The translations under genes were made by a program, and so were the position numbers. A DNA stretch of 64,000 bases from Pyropia haitanensis (Eukaryota > Rhodophyta > Bangiophyceae > Bangiales > Bangiaceae), in NCBI GenBank assembly GCA_008729055.1, contig SDUX01000001.1, forward strand, positions 124,001 through 188,000, written 5' to 3'. The stretch's first letter is position 1; every line of letters starts with the position of its first letter. Of this stretch, positions 1-10,469 are shown piece by piece. The notes below the pieces were generated by a model, which ran no database searches, was not told the DNA's origin, and saw only the letters and a program-made list of their open reading frames with translations.

Positions 1-890
1 GAGCCACGCTTCCAGCCCCCTCGACGATCTACCATCCCCCCACCCCTCCTACCCGCCCCCCGCTGCCGCACTCCGCCTCGCCCGGCTCGGGCCCTCCCTT
101 CTCCCCCCTACTCTGCCCGAAATTGATAGGAGTGAGCAGGCGCGGGAGTACGGACGTGCCACGGACGGTGCCATCGACCGCGTGCCCGCCTGCCAGGGGC
201 GTGCGCTGTCGGCTGGCAGCGGAACGCCCCGCGGCAGACCAATGTCGCGGGTCACGGTGGGGCCTCACCCGTGGCTACGCCGCCAGCACCACCCACGCCG
301 ACGCCAGCGGCGTTGGTAGACGCCACCACGCCACGCGTCGCCTGGTTGTCCACGCACAGGAAGAACCCCACAAGCATGGGCCTACCGGCAGGGGCGGCGA
401 ACGCCGCGGGTTCTCCGACCAAGGAAGCGCTTCCCTTGGCAGACGCCCCACCAAGCGGAAGCGTCCCCCCCTGTCGACTGCGTCGTGCGCCTCAAGGGGC
501 CAACAGGTCCACGCTCCAGGTCCTCGTCGCACGCAACGAACGTCCCCCTCTGCGCAGCCGATGCCTTGCCACCCGACTCCCCGTCGCCGCCGTCTGCAGC
601 GCCTGTCCACCTTCAACGCGCCGTCGCTGCCCTCGTCTGTATCCGCTTCTTCTGTTTCCATCGTGCCTGCGGCAAGGGAAGATCGGGGCGATGGTCTCCG
701 TTGCCTACTAGCCGAACCACAATTAATTACGCTGGGATCACGACGCGTGAGGAAGAGGCGGCGCAAGTCGAGACCGGCTGATAACCGCCCCCCCGCCTCA
801 TCCAGCTGCAGCCGCCCCACCTCCCTTTCCACGCGGCCCCACCTCCCTTTCCACGCCGCCCCCTTCCGCCCTCTCTACCCGTCCACCCCT
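1..890. other. No supported gene; 5' flank of the acetyltransferase gene
   Basis: I see no recognisable protein or RNA in this stretch. The frame of the downstream acetyltransferase stays open through it, but that translation is Arg/Pro-rich, with no domain and many rare-type codons, so I treat it as a GC-driven open frame. The last 100 bases are pyrimidine-rich (runs of cctccc and ccacc), like the leaders of other genes in this window. The stretch probably contains the promoter and leader. Confidence 0.4.
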
Positions 891-1281
891 ATGCACATCC
901 GCCCACTGCGGCCGTCCTCCGCCGACGCCGCGGCGGCCGCCGCCGTGACGGCCGCGGCGCTCACCACCATCACCGCCGCCACGTACCCGCCCGCCACCGT
1001 CGCCACCCTGGTCGCCCGCTACGACGCGTCCTCGTGGGCGGCGGTGGCGGCCACCGCCGCCGCCGCTACCGCCATCTCCACCCCCTCTGCTGCGCCCGCC
1101 GTCGCCGCTGCTGTCGCCACTGACACTATTCCGCGGCACGGGCCACGGACGGTGGCGCTCGCCGCCGAGGCCGACCGCCCGGGCGGCCCGCTCGTTGGCG
1201 TCGTCCGCGTCACGCTGCCAGCTCCCCCCCGCTGCGGGAAGACCAGCGAGGCCGGCCGCCGTGGTGGCCGCGTCGACGGTG

Positions 1282-1313
<32 letters not shown>

Positions 1314-1724
1314 GACCGTAGCGGCCGCAACAGCAGCGACGGCGACGGTGGTGGCGACGCCCGCGGCGACGGCGGCGGCGGCAGGGGCGACACGGGTGGC
1401 AGCGGCCACGACCGCCGCGCGGTGCTGTCGGCGCTCTTTGTGCACCCCGCCGCGGGCCGCCGCGGCGTCGGCACCGCCCTTGTCGGCGCCGCGGAAGCGG
1501 CGGCCGCCGCGGCGGGCGCCACATCGGTGGCGCTCGTGTCGTCCACCACCGCCGAGGCCCTCTACCGGCGGGCGGGCTACGCGCCCGACGGACCGCCGCT
1601 GGGGGCGGCGGCGCCGCTCGGGCCGGCGGTGCCACTCGTCAAGGCGCTGCGCCGGCCAGACCCCGCCGCCGCCGCCGCCGTCGCCGCGGGAGCGGCGGGA
1701 GCGGCGGGGAGCAAGCGCCCGTGA
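891..1724 (+). CDS. GNAT-family N-acetyltransferase-like protein
   Basis: This encodes 277 residues. The C-terminal third carries a GNAT acetyl-CoA-binding core: a beta strand ending LSALFVHP, then the pyrophosphate-binding loop AGRRGVGTALVGAAE (about residues 187-205), a strand and helix, and the closing LYRRAGY motif near residue 229. GNAT enzymes transfer acetyl from acetyl-CoA to an amine; the substrate cannot be read here. The middle (about residues 115-175) is a Gly/Asp/Arg low-complexity insert encoded by GGC repeats, and one nearby C-run could hide a frame error. The start is the first ATG after a pyrimidine-rich leader; the frame is open further upstream but that part does not look coding. 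It ends in an Ala-rich tail. No partner gene is adjacent. I am fairly sure of the fold and unsure of N-terminal detail. Confidence 0.65.
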
Positions 1725-3223
1725 CGGCTGCCGCTTCTCTGTCTTTCCCGCCGCCAGTGTGAGGGGCGAGGCCGGCTGCGTGGGATGCGGGGGGGGTGGG
1801 GAGGGGAGTACAGTACAGGGGGGGGGACAGGGTTTTCCCCGGCCTGCAATGCCCCCCCCTGCTCAACACACGGATAGAAAAGGCTGAGTCTGGTGGGTAG
1901 ACGGTCGGCATCCGCCGGGGAGCCCCCTTTGGAGATCTCTTCTCTGACATGCGCGTCTTCTGGTGCGCACGAGGGGGGCTTGACCTTGCAGCGTCTCGCC
2001 CCGACGGTTGTCTCCTCTTTGCCCGCGCGTGCTCGCGGCCGCTGACCCGTGCCGCAGCACCATCTAATAGCGGATAGTGTGGCTACCTTTTTTTCGTGCG
2101 GCCCCCTCCCGGTTTTGGATGCACCGCGCCACAGATGCACGAGCGTGGGCAACACCCACCGTGCGCGTGCGAGCGGCGTGGCGGACCTCTTTCCAATCCC
2201 GCTGCGTGGCCACTCGAGGGGGGGCGGAGCGGCCCTCCGGGCCTCCACAACGCCTGTGCCCTTTGACCACACGGTTGGTGGCGGCCGGCCGCTGTCGTAC
2301 AGTTTGTGTACTGAACCCTGCGACGACGGCGACGGTGGGGGGTGATTGCGGTGGGGGAACGAGGCGTGGCCACGACGGCCGCGGCCGCCGGCTGGCGGCG
2401 GCACATAGACACTTCCCACGGCGGCGGGCGATCGTTGCCATGATGTCAGGGATGGGGGTGGCGGCGACCGTGGGCGGGGGGGGGGGGGGGGGGGCGGGGA
2501 GTGGTTGAGGCCGAAGAGTTGACGACGACCATTCGGGAGGGACCCGCCTTTGCTTTCGTTCTACGGGCCAAGACTGGCTGCCAGTGACCGACCATGACGG
2601 GGACATCCAGGGGTGGTACCTGAAGTTTGCGTATCGGTGCCACCCTGACGCCAGTGAGGACTCGTCTACGGCGGTGGCGACGACCCGACGAGACGGACGT
2701 GCAAGCGCAGGGCGGGGACGGCTTCCGGCTGGCGATGACGTTGCACCTTGCCACCACCGACAGCACCGACGGTTCCTCTTGCGCGACGACGACGGCTGTG
2801 CCTGTGGCAGGTCCAGTCACCGCGAGTGCCGCCCGTGACGCGGCCGTTGCCGTCAGCCACGTGTCGTCGGGGGGTGGATTGACGAGCAGCGGGCGTCGCG
2901 GTGGCCCCACCACGGCGGCAACCGCTCCTGGGAGCACTTCAGCCGTGGCCCCGTCGCCGGCCGGTGACTGACGGGACGGGCTGCCGTTGGAGCTGCCACA
3001 CACCCGGCGGCCGTCGCCCCCGCCATCGCGCACCAGCCGGCGGCGGCGCGACAAAGTGGCTGCAGCGGCGGGGCGCACCGCAGCAGAGGCCGCCGCTGCC
3101 TCTGCGGCTGTCGTTGCTGCTAGCCCTCGCGGTCAGGCGGGCGGCGGCGTGGGTGGTTCAGCCGCTGGCGCGCCCGCGACGCCCGTTGCGTATAACGACT
3201 CGGATGACGACCGGGGAGCGACT

Positions 3224-3321
3224 GTGAGAATCCAAAATGCACGCCCACCGTTAAGCCAGGTCAAGTGCTCATGCAACGAGGCACCGCCGCCAGGTTCACA
3301 TGACACAGAGAATTATTCACA
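3224..3321 (-). repeat. 98-bp direct repeat, copy 1
   Basis: This 98-base unit recurs at 3428-3525 in the same orientation with only a few substitutions. On the minus strand it contains TGGCTTAACGG, a full match to the RNA polymerase III A-box consensus of tRNA genes. Unlike copy 2 it has no T-arm following it. The near identity suggests a recent local duplication. Confidence 0.8.
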
Positions 3322-3386
3322 TACATCCCTATTCACATTCACCCGTGACCGGCCGTCGCGTGCAGTCTCGCACAGCGACGCACACC

Positions 3387-3403
3387 GCAGGAATCGAACC
3401 TGC
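3387..3403 (-). other. tRNA T-arm-like hairpin (B-box sequence)
   Basis: Read on the minus strand this is a perfect 5-bp stem (GCAGG/CCTGC) closing the loop TTCGATT, the canonical T-arm of a tRNA with an internal B box. It lies between the two 98-bp repeats, about 50 bases downstream of the A-box-like sequence of copy 2. The flanking bases do not form a matching acceptor stem, and there is no room for a normal anticodon arm. It is best read as a tRNA-derived fragment or SINE-like piece rather than a functional tRNA. Confidence 0.5.
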
Positions 3404-3427
3404 GCCCACACCCAGAGAAGCTACCAT

Positions 3428-3525
3428 GTGAGAATCTAAAATGCACGCCCACCGTTAAGCCAGGTCAAATGCTCATGCAACGACGCACCGCCGCCAGGTT
3501 CACATGACACAGAGAATTATTCACA
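3428..3525 (-). repeat. 98-bp direct repeat, copy 2 (A-box-like, followed by T-arm)
   Basis: This is the second copy of the 98-base unit. On the minus strand its A-box-like TGGCTTAACGG (3462-3452) is followed at 3403-3387 by the T-arm hairpin, so A-box and B-box elements lie in the order of a polymerase III promoter, with wider spacing than a plain tRNA. Confidence 0.8.
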
Positions 3526-5424
3526 GCGACGGCGGCTCCGCGGGGAAAGGCACCGCCAGACGCCCCGGCCGGTGAGGCGTCGGCGGCCAGCCCTGAACCG
3601 GGCATCCGCTTTGGCCTCGCGCGCGGCGAGGGGCACGGCGGTAGCGCACGGGCGGCACGACCGACGAGCCGGCGGAGCGGCGGCACGGACGGCGGCGGTG
3701 GAGGGGATGCTTTGCGTGGCGGATGCGGTGAAGAGGCGGCATTGCCGACCGTGACGGCGGACCAGGGGACCCCCGCTCGCTTGCGACCGCAACTCGGGGG
3801 CGGGGCGCCGTGGCAGCGGTGGCTCGCGTAGCAGCAACGGCTGGGAGGCGGGGCTGTCGACCGTGGCGACGGACGAGGGAACCCCTGTTCGATTGCCGCC
3901 TGCAGCTCGTGGTTTCGGTGACAACCGCCGGGGACGGACCGTTGCCGGTCGTGGCCGTGGGAGCGGCGTGCCGCTGCTGCCTGCTCGGCAAGTACCGACC
4001 ACAGAGCGGCCTGGGGACGCTTCTGCGACAAGCTATCGGCGGCGCACTGACGGCGCACAGCAGCCGTCGCTCGGCACGTCGCCGACGCCCATGATGATTC
4101 ATCAACGGTCAAGGCAGCCCCCGCAGCTGCCGCCGCCTTTCCCACTGTCGCCGCCGCAGCCGCCGCTGCCGTCACCGCCGCCGTCGCCGCTGCTGGCGCC
4201 TTTGTGCCCGCCGCGGACATGGGCGGCACTGTTCGCGACGTCGCAGCCATAGCCGCCGCCACCGCCGCCGCCACCCACGCCGCCGACGCTGCTGGCCGTC
4301 TCGTTCCACCCTCTGATTCTGGCGTCACTGCCACCAATGTCCCAGCCGTCGCTGCCCGTGCCGCTCCCGGTGGTCCGTCCCGACCTCGGCCGCGGCCTTT
4401 GTGGTCGCGATCCCGCCGCCTCCCGCCCGCCGGCATCTCGGCTTCCCTCTGTTGGGGGCCCGACGCTGGGAGCTGCGCCACCGACAGCCCCCCTCCCCTT
4501 CCCACGTAAGAAAGCCGCCCCCTTCTGTGGTCATCGGAGGATGGCCTGCCACAGCAGTTGAGGACGCGGTGGTACCCACTCAACTGACGTACCTGCCTTT
4601 CATCCCCGGTACCGTGGCTGTCGAGATGGCGGCGCCCCCCACCCTCACGCAGTCTACCGGCCGCGCTACTTGCTCATCATCGCACGCGATGGCATCGGTG
4701 GGTGGCAGCCGTTTCATGCGACTGTTTCCCACCGCCGAGATGCCTGTGTCGTCCTCCCCAATGTCGTCAACCGCTGGTCCTGCGTCGTTGCCCGCCGTAG
4801 TGGCTGTGCGTGGTAGCCGTTTGATGCGGCTGTTTTTCAGTGTCGGGTGGGACCTGGCGCCCGCACTGGCCCCCCAGAAACTGCCCCCTTGGTCTGTGCT
4901 CGCCAACCTCCTTTGGTGGCCGTCGGACAACGGCCCGCCGCGGCGGCGACAGCCGAGACGGCACCCACCCGGGCAGCGAGTCCAGGTGCCGTCTCGGTGG
5001 AGGCGGCCGCCAAGATGCCCCCACCCCCCTCCCCCATACCGGCCACGAGCGGTCGTTGATGACACCGCGGCGGCAATGTACGCGGCACTTGCGTGGCGCC
5101 ACGCCGTGTTGACGGGTCGTCATCTGGCGTGGTGCCACCAACGGCCGCAGAGTCGGCCGCCTCTGCGGCGGCAGCAGCCGACCCGGTAATGACCGTATCG
5201 ACAAGTACGCGTCATGCCGTCGAACGGGTGACCGCGTACGCCCTCCGCGTATCGGGCTCACCCACCCACTCCGGCCCCGCCCACCCGTGGTCTCCAGTCG
5301 TGCCTGCTGGGTGAGATCCAATTTTCAACATTAGAGAGCTTCAGCAGGAAGGATCTGGGAAGAGATCTCGGTAACTTCTCGGTAGCGTGGCAGCAGAAAT
5401 TACTGACCAGAACTGAGGCTGCAG

Positions 5425-5996
5425 GACCTTCAGCAGGTACCAGATCTCGTTACTGTGCTTCCGCTAAAAAGTGGATGTTGCTCGGACGTGCAGGTGTGGA
5501 TTCATTGGTCCAGACGGCGATTCCATGCACCTTCCTGTACCGTCAACATCCACTTTTTGTAGGACGCACTATATGGAAAACTGCACGTTGCGTTGACACG
5601 AAACGTGGAGCGAACAGCACGTCCCTGCCGGAGGGGAACCGCCCCAGATCGGTCGCCCGCCGAGGGATGCATTGCGTCTCCAAGAAGCACAGGTCCTGCA
5701 GCGGGAGACAGGCGTGGTGCGGAGGCATTGGGCGGGCACACTGGCGGAGGAGGCAGCGTGAGGCGATTGTGTCTCGTTGGACCTCGTCAATTCGCTGGAC
5801 TGGGCGCGACGCAGCGCCGCTCGCAGCCGACAATTGCTGCTCAGCACAACACGTGCCTCCTCGCCGTACCGAGATCCACTTCGTTATGCGGGACATAAGG
5901 GTTTTTTCCTTACCAGATCTCGTTAAGCGGAGACTATGTGGCAAACGTGTCAAGCATATAACAAGATCTTAACGAGATATGTACCTGCTGAAGGTC
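5425..5996. mobile_element. MITE-like element with 27-28 bp terminal inverted repeats
   Basis: The left end (5425-5452) reads GACCTTCAGCAGGTAC, then a short variable part, then TCTCGTTA. The right end (5970-5996) is its reverse complement apart from about four positions. The element is 572 bp and AT-richer than its surroundings, and has no transposase-like frame (the longest, about 165 codons, has no recognisable domain). A third, degenerate copy of the end sequence lies just outside at about 5337-5376, and another short copy inside at about 5912-5930. Size, TIRs and lack of coding capacity fit a non-autonomous DNA transposon. I could not identify a clear target-site duplication. Confidence 0.65.
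5466..5558. repeat. Internal inverted repeat of the TIR element
   Basis: AAAAAGTGGATGTTG at 5466-5480 is the exact reverse complement of 5544-5558, giving a 15-bp perfect stem around a 63-base loop. The loop contains the sequence shared with the copy at about 10.5 kb, where the stem is degraded. It could be a subterminal repeat of the transposon or the hairpin of a small RNA. Confidence 0.7.
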
Positions 5997-6218
5997 TCAA
6001 CTGCTGAGGCAGGAGCACACACGCCGGGAACGGGCAACTCAGTTCCTCTCCTAGAGGGGAAAGGTCGGAGAACCTTTCCCGGGAGGAGCCGGATAGCCCT
6101 TTCGGCGTCGTACTTGGCGACACCCGCCTCCTGTGGGAAGATTAGGCGTGCCGGATCCCCCAACCAGCTGCCCCTAATCCCCTAATACGGTACCTTTCCC
6201 CTCAGGAAGAACTAAACG

Positions 6219-6424
6219 CCCCCCAGAGGGATTTGATGACAGCGGGGGGTGTTATCCAGTTATCAAACCCCCCACAGCACCTCTGGGGGGGGGTTGGATA
6301 ACATGTTATCCGACCCCCTCCCAGAGGTCGTGAGGGGGGTTTGATAACAGGGGGGGTGTGATCCAGCCATCAAACCCCCCACAGCACCACCTCTGGGGTG
6401 GGGTTGAACAACATGTTATCCGCC
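6219..6424. repeat. Nested foldback (inverted) repeats rich in G and C runs
   Basis: The core is a perfect 16-bp palindrome, GGATAACATGTTATCC (6296-6311). It sits inside a longer imperfect inverted repeat: 6259-6303 (from GTTATCAAACCCCCC) is mirrored by the sequence ending TTTGATAAC at 6348. The motif ATCAAACCCCCCACAGCACC then recurs at about 6373, and ATGTTATCC recurs at about 6413. The result is two overlapping units that can each fold into a long hairpin. It may be a tandemly duplicated foldback transposon or a fragile, hairpin-forming site. Confidence 0.75.
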
Positions 6425-8708
6425 GCAGCTCTCTCACAGTCGATGTAATTGAAACAAGCAAAAACAACGTATATAAAGCAAAAAAATAAAAAGTGTATTG
6501 ATTTGATCTACAGATCAATTAAAGCAGGAACAAAAAACAATAGATTTTTCCAACCCTTCCCACAGACCTCTCGGGCACCTCCCCGGCCAGAGCAGGGTCA
6601 CGGGTTTGACCGCGCAGCGCGGCCGCCCTCGAGAGTGGCGGCTGTCACGAGGGTGGGCACACGGTTCGCGGCGGGCGTGTTGTGGCGCTCGTGACGTCCG
6701 CACCCGGGCGGTGGCTCTTCGTTGCTTCGACACCGCCCGTGCAAGGCAGAGCCTAGCAGCGCGCGGGGCACCCGCGGGCGGCGGCCGCCCCTTCGGCCCA
6801 ACGCCACGCCCCTCCAGCGGGGTGCGCGCCACTGTGGGGGGGGGGGCGACGACGCTGGCGCCCCTCGTCGCCGTCGACACCGTCGCGCCTGGCGCCGGGT
6901 GGAGAGGGCGGGGGAGTCTCGGCCAGTTCCCCCCCCCCCCCGTTCCCCCCCGACACGTCCTGCTGTGTACAGGGGGAGGGGGGAGGGCCTGTCCCGTGGG
7001 GACGGGAAGACTTTCTTCGCCGGCCAGAGCGGCGGGGGGTGCAGCAAAATCGTTGGAGGACAGGTTGGGACAGCTCAGCCGCTGTGCAAGTGGACGCTTC
7101 ACCAAGCGCCCCGCTTTCGCCTCTTGCTCACCGCTGCCAGGCGGGGGGGGCTCCGCGTCGTGGAGGTTCCGCTTCCGTCCTCGTGGGTTGGCGGCTCGCC
7201 GCCGCCGAGGGAAGGGTACAGGGGAGGAGGGGGGAGCGGGCAGCACGTTGTCAGGACGTCGAGGGGTAAGCAGACCACCACGTCGGCCGCCGCGAGGTGA
7301 GTGGGGGGGAAGGGTGGAGTGAGGGGGGGGAGCCAGTGGCAGCACGCTTTTTTGTTGGTGGCACGAGAAGAAGAGCGACCGCCGAGTCGGGAGCTGCGGC
7401 CGGCGCCGACATCGCGACGGGGAAGACGCGGGACCAACAGGGCGCAAGGCGTTGCCGACGGGCGGGATCTCGACCGCCGCGCGGCGGGGTCGTGTCACCC
7501 GCGGCGGGCGCAGCCGTCCGAAGAGCCGCCGCGGATGAGGCTGCCGCGCTCAGCGGATCCTGCCGACGAGGCTGGGTGGAGGACGGGCACGAGGAGGGCG
7601 CGTCGCCCAGGGGTGGCGCAGCGCCGTGCGTTGGCGCCGCGTAGCGGGGGAAGACCAGCAGGCGGCGCGCGGGAGGGGGGGGAACGCCATGGAACCGAGA
7701 GCCAGGTGCCGAGGTGGAACGCTGCCGCCGCACACCTTGCGGGGGGGGGGAACGCGGCCGGCGGGACACGACGGGCGGCGAGGCGTTGGCGCGGCGGCCG
7801 CCGCCGCGGCGTGGCGGGGCGGTGCCGATGACTTGCTCCCGCGACGGCGGCGGCTGCCCCCACCCCGCGTGACTGCGGGCGCGCCCCCCCCCAAGACGCG
7901 GCCGCCGCGTCAGCGGGCGGGAGCGCGCGCCGTCCAGCGATCCAGGGAGGGGGTAAGGGACCGCGGCGGCGGCGTGCCAATGGGGACGCTGCCAGCACAT
8001 CTCGCCTGGGCACGCTCCTGCCGCGCCCAGCTGCAGCCCACCGCCCCCACCCCCGCGCACCCTCCCGCCCCTCCTCCCCAGCCCTGACGCGTCTCTTCAA
8101 CTGCCAGCGGGGCGCCGCCGGCACCGTCATCGTCGCCGCTGCCGCCGGCGCCGCTGCGGCCGCCGTCGTCAGTACCGTCGCCACCGTCGCCGCCACCGCC
8201 ACCGCCTGCGCGTCGTTGGCGCCCACCCCGGAGAGGCGCGCGCCGTGGTGACGCGACGCGGCCGTCGCCCCCGCCGGCCACTGCCGCAGGTCATAGGAGG
8301 AAGTAGAGCAGGGAGCGAGGCGGGGGGAGGGAGGCGTGTGGTTCCGAATGGGTACATCCACGTGAGGGCGCCACCCTCGCTCGCTGCTTCCACGGTAGAG
8401 ATGGCCGATTGCAAGACACGTCGGGTAATTTTATGAAAATTCACGATACCTCCCACAGCGTGAAAGGAGCCATCTTTCTGCGATTTCCCGAGATGAGACA
8501 GCCATGGGGAGATACTGCAAACGTGGTAATAGAATGGCCGCATCCGCGCTCATCTCTTGCGCGCGAGCAAAGCGCAACTCTCGAGCTGCCGGAGCCCGTG
8601 CGATGGTGCTCGGGGAGGGGGGCGGTGGCAACCAGAACGAGGTGCTGCCGCCGCCGCCACTGCCCGACTGATTCTGCAACGCTACCATCCCGATTCATGA
8701 AATGCACG

Positions 8709-8803
8709 AAATTGACATTCTCACAATCTTGATCCAGGCTAGCTGCCACCTCTAATTGAAATTCTCGCAATCTTGCACCAGGCAAACTGCAACCTCTACT
8801 ACG
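8709..8803. repeat. Tandem duplication of a 47-50 bp AT-richer unit
   Basis: Two adjacent copies share the order GAAATT, CTC(A/G)CAATCTTG, CCAGGC, CTGC(A/C)ACCTCTA (first about 8709-8755, second about 8756-8803). They differ by substitutions and a small indel. No gene is associated with them. Confidence 0.7.
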
Positions 8804-9062
8804 AGGACTAGGACCGGTGGGGCGGCCAGGCAGGGGGACTCCCGCTATGCCATCTCCCCCCCGCCTGGCCACGGATGCCCTCCACCCTCACGTGAGGTGG
8901 TGACGGGGGGGCGTGGGGGGGGGGGGGGATGCGCAGTCCTGGCTGAGCGGTCGAGCGGACGTTGGCAGGGGTCAGGCAGCGGGCGGGGTGGGGGGAGGAC
9001 GGCTGATCAGAATGGGGGCGTCGGCGACCGAGTGGGGGTGCGGGCGCGCCGCGGCCGCGGTG

Positions 9063-9068
9063 TATAAG
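9063..9068 (+). promoter_or_regulatory. TATA box of the secreted 10-Cys protein gene
   Basis: TATAAG stands out in a GC-rich background 181 bases before the ATG at 9244. The leader between them becomes increasingly pyrimidine-rich towards the start codon (runs of C and T at 9200-9243). The spacing is normal for a transcription start about 30 bases downstream and a leader of about 150 bases. Confidence 0.6.
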
Positions 9069-9243
9069 AGCGGTGGCGGCCGAGCAGCTCTGGCAGCGTT
9101 GCTGGGCGCATCCCACCCAGCCAACTCGCCTTGACCTCTCGCCCGCACTCCACCCCACCACCGCTCGATCGACCCCCCGACTACTGCCATCTGTCTTGCC
9201 CCCGAAGCTGCCGATCCTTCCCCCCCCCCCTCCCCCGCCCACC

Positions 9244-9678
9244 ATGGCGGCTTCCAAGACCCTTGCCGCCGCGTTTGCCGTTGCCCTCCTGGCGCTCCTA
9301 ACGCTCACCGCCGCCGCGCCCACGACTGACGCTGCCGCCGCCGACGACGCGACCGCCGCGTACGAAACGCTGCACATTGAGGGCATCTCGGGCGCAGCCG
9401 AGGCGCCCGCTCTCGACGGCCTCGCCGTCCGGTCCGGCTACGACCGCTGCCGCTCCTACTTTGTGTGCGGCGACAAGAAAGTGCGCGTGCCGGTCAAGCA
9501 CTCGTACCCGTGCTACTACAAGGAGGCGCCGTCGGCCTTCAAGACGCCCCGCGGCGGCGGCCTCTGCAAGGACTACCCGTACAACTGCAACCCCGCGACG
9601 TGCATTGGCTGGCGCCAGTGCACGTGCGACTCGTGCCAGACGGTGACCTTTACCCAGACCGTCTGGTGCGAGAAGTGA
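9244..9678 (+). CDS. Small secreted cysteine-rich protein, family not recognised
   Basis: This encodes 144 residues. The N-terminus is a textbook signal peptide: MAASK, a hydrophobic run of about 18 Ala/Leu/Val residues, then an AxA-type cleavage region near residue 24. After an acidic, Ala-rich linker comes a compact domain (about residues 62-144) with ten cysteines, enough for five disulfides. Two lie in a CTCDSC cluster near the C-terminus, and aromatic residues (YPCYY, GWRQC) surround them. The ATG follows a TATA box and a pyrimidine-rich leader and reads ACCATGGCG, a strong initiation context. I do not recognise the family. Secretion and disulfide bonding are read from the sequence, so a role in the cell wall, extracellular matrix or defence is only inference. 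There is no intron or low-complexity tract. Confidence 0.85.
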   Translation: MAASKTLAAAFAVALLALLTLTAAAPTTDAAAADDATAAYETLHIEGISGAAEAPALDGLAVRSGYDRCRSYFVCGDKKVRVPVKHSYPCYYKEAPSAFKTPRGGGLCKDYPYNCNPATCIGWRQCTCDSCQTVTFTQTVWCEK

Positions 9679-9917
9679 GGGGTGGAGCCGACGCGGGCAC
9701 ATGTAGACATGGCGCCGCCCCCGGTGGGAGCGGCGCAAGCGGGTGGCGCGGCCGGCACGGTTCGACCTGAACAATGAAAATTGGGCGAACTGCGTGATGC
9801 CCGCACCCCTCATTCGATCCATAGCCGTCTGCCCGCCACCCCCGCCGCCGTGCAGTGGTGGTTCAAGAGAGGTTCAGGAAGAGCCTGTTTTGACCTGTTC
9901 CTCGACCCGCAGACCAG

Positions 9918-9947
9918 TCCACAGCCGGTTTCCAAGATGGCTGTGGA
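9918..9947. other. Perfect 9-bp stem hairpin
   Basis: TCCACAGCC (9918-9926) pairs perfectly with GGCTGTGGA (9939-9947) around a 12-base loop. It lies 240 bases after the stop of the secreted-protein gene, so it could be in its 3' untranslated region or be an independent element. Confidence 0.55.
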
Positions 9948-10028
9948 ACGCCTCTTCTCTCGGATTTTGCAGATCCGCAGTTGACCATTTGCAAAACTTT
10001 GGGGAGTACTGCGTCACCTTCGAGTGAT

Positions 10029-10082
10029 TCATCCAATCAGTACTCAGCACGCGGGGTGCCCGCATTCACCAGCCAATCAGCA
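10029..10082 (+). promoter_or_regulatory. Pair of CCAATCAG motifs
   Basis: Two CCAATCAG motifs, each followed by (T/C)ACTC-like sequence, lie about 44 bases apart, one after ATTCAT and one after CACCAG. They match the NF-Y CCAAT box core. No coding sequence follows within a normal distance, so they may belong to a repeat rather than a promoter. Confidence 0.3.
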
Positions 10083-10469
10083 CTCTTGGACAGTCCGGCG
10101 CCTTCCTGGAATCATGGGCGTTCTGAGGCATCATCCACAGATTTTTTGTGGACGCCACAACATTCTGCGGGGAGCTTTCGACAGCTGTTGTGGGGCGCAC
10201 AGGACGGTATCGGCTGGGCGACATGCACCCTGCTGCTTGACATGCTCTTGTAGCTCAGCACATAGTGATTTACGCAATGGTCGTAGGCAGGGTGTATGTA
10301 TGTCGACTGACCACTCGGCCACGGAAAATAGGCAGAAGAAAATAGAGAATGCTGGGCAGCATCACACCGTGAGAGGGGGTCCACAAACTCGTCCGCGACC
10401 CACAAACACGATTTTAGGTCAATTCCTGGACCTCCCATGCAGCACTACTGCGCCGGCAGCCATGAAGCG

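Larger units (their letters stand above)
1725..9062. other. Repeat-rich region without a recognisable intact gene
   Basis: This 7.3-kb stretch mixes GC-rich low-complexity DNA with AT-richer islands (about 5.3-6.6 kb and 8.4-8.8 kb). Several open frames over 200 codons exist on both strands but overlap each other, lack domains and are Arg/Pro-rich, so I reject them. The structure is repeats: a 98-bp direct repeat, a TIR element, a foldback cluster and a short tandem duplication, each listed separately. A TATATAAAG stretch at about 6472 lies beside an AT-rich palindrome (TTGATCT/AGATCAA, about 6500-6517), with no convincing gene after it. Confidence 0.4.

Noticed and set aside
123..890. Long N-terminal extension of the acetyltransferase
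   Set aside because: The frame is open, but the translation is Arg/Pro-rich and domain-free. The ATG at 891 gives a complete GNAT-like protein.
6606..7322. Plus-strand open frame of 238 codons after a TATATAAAG sequence
   Set aside because: No domain, heavy Arg/Gly/Pro content and comparable open frames on the other strand make coding unlikely.
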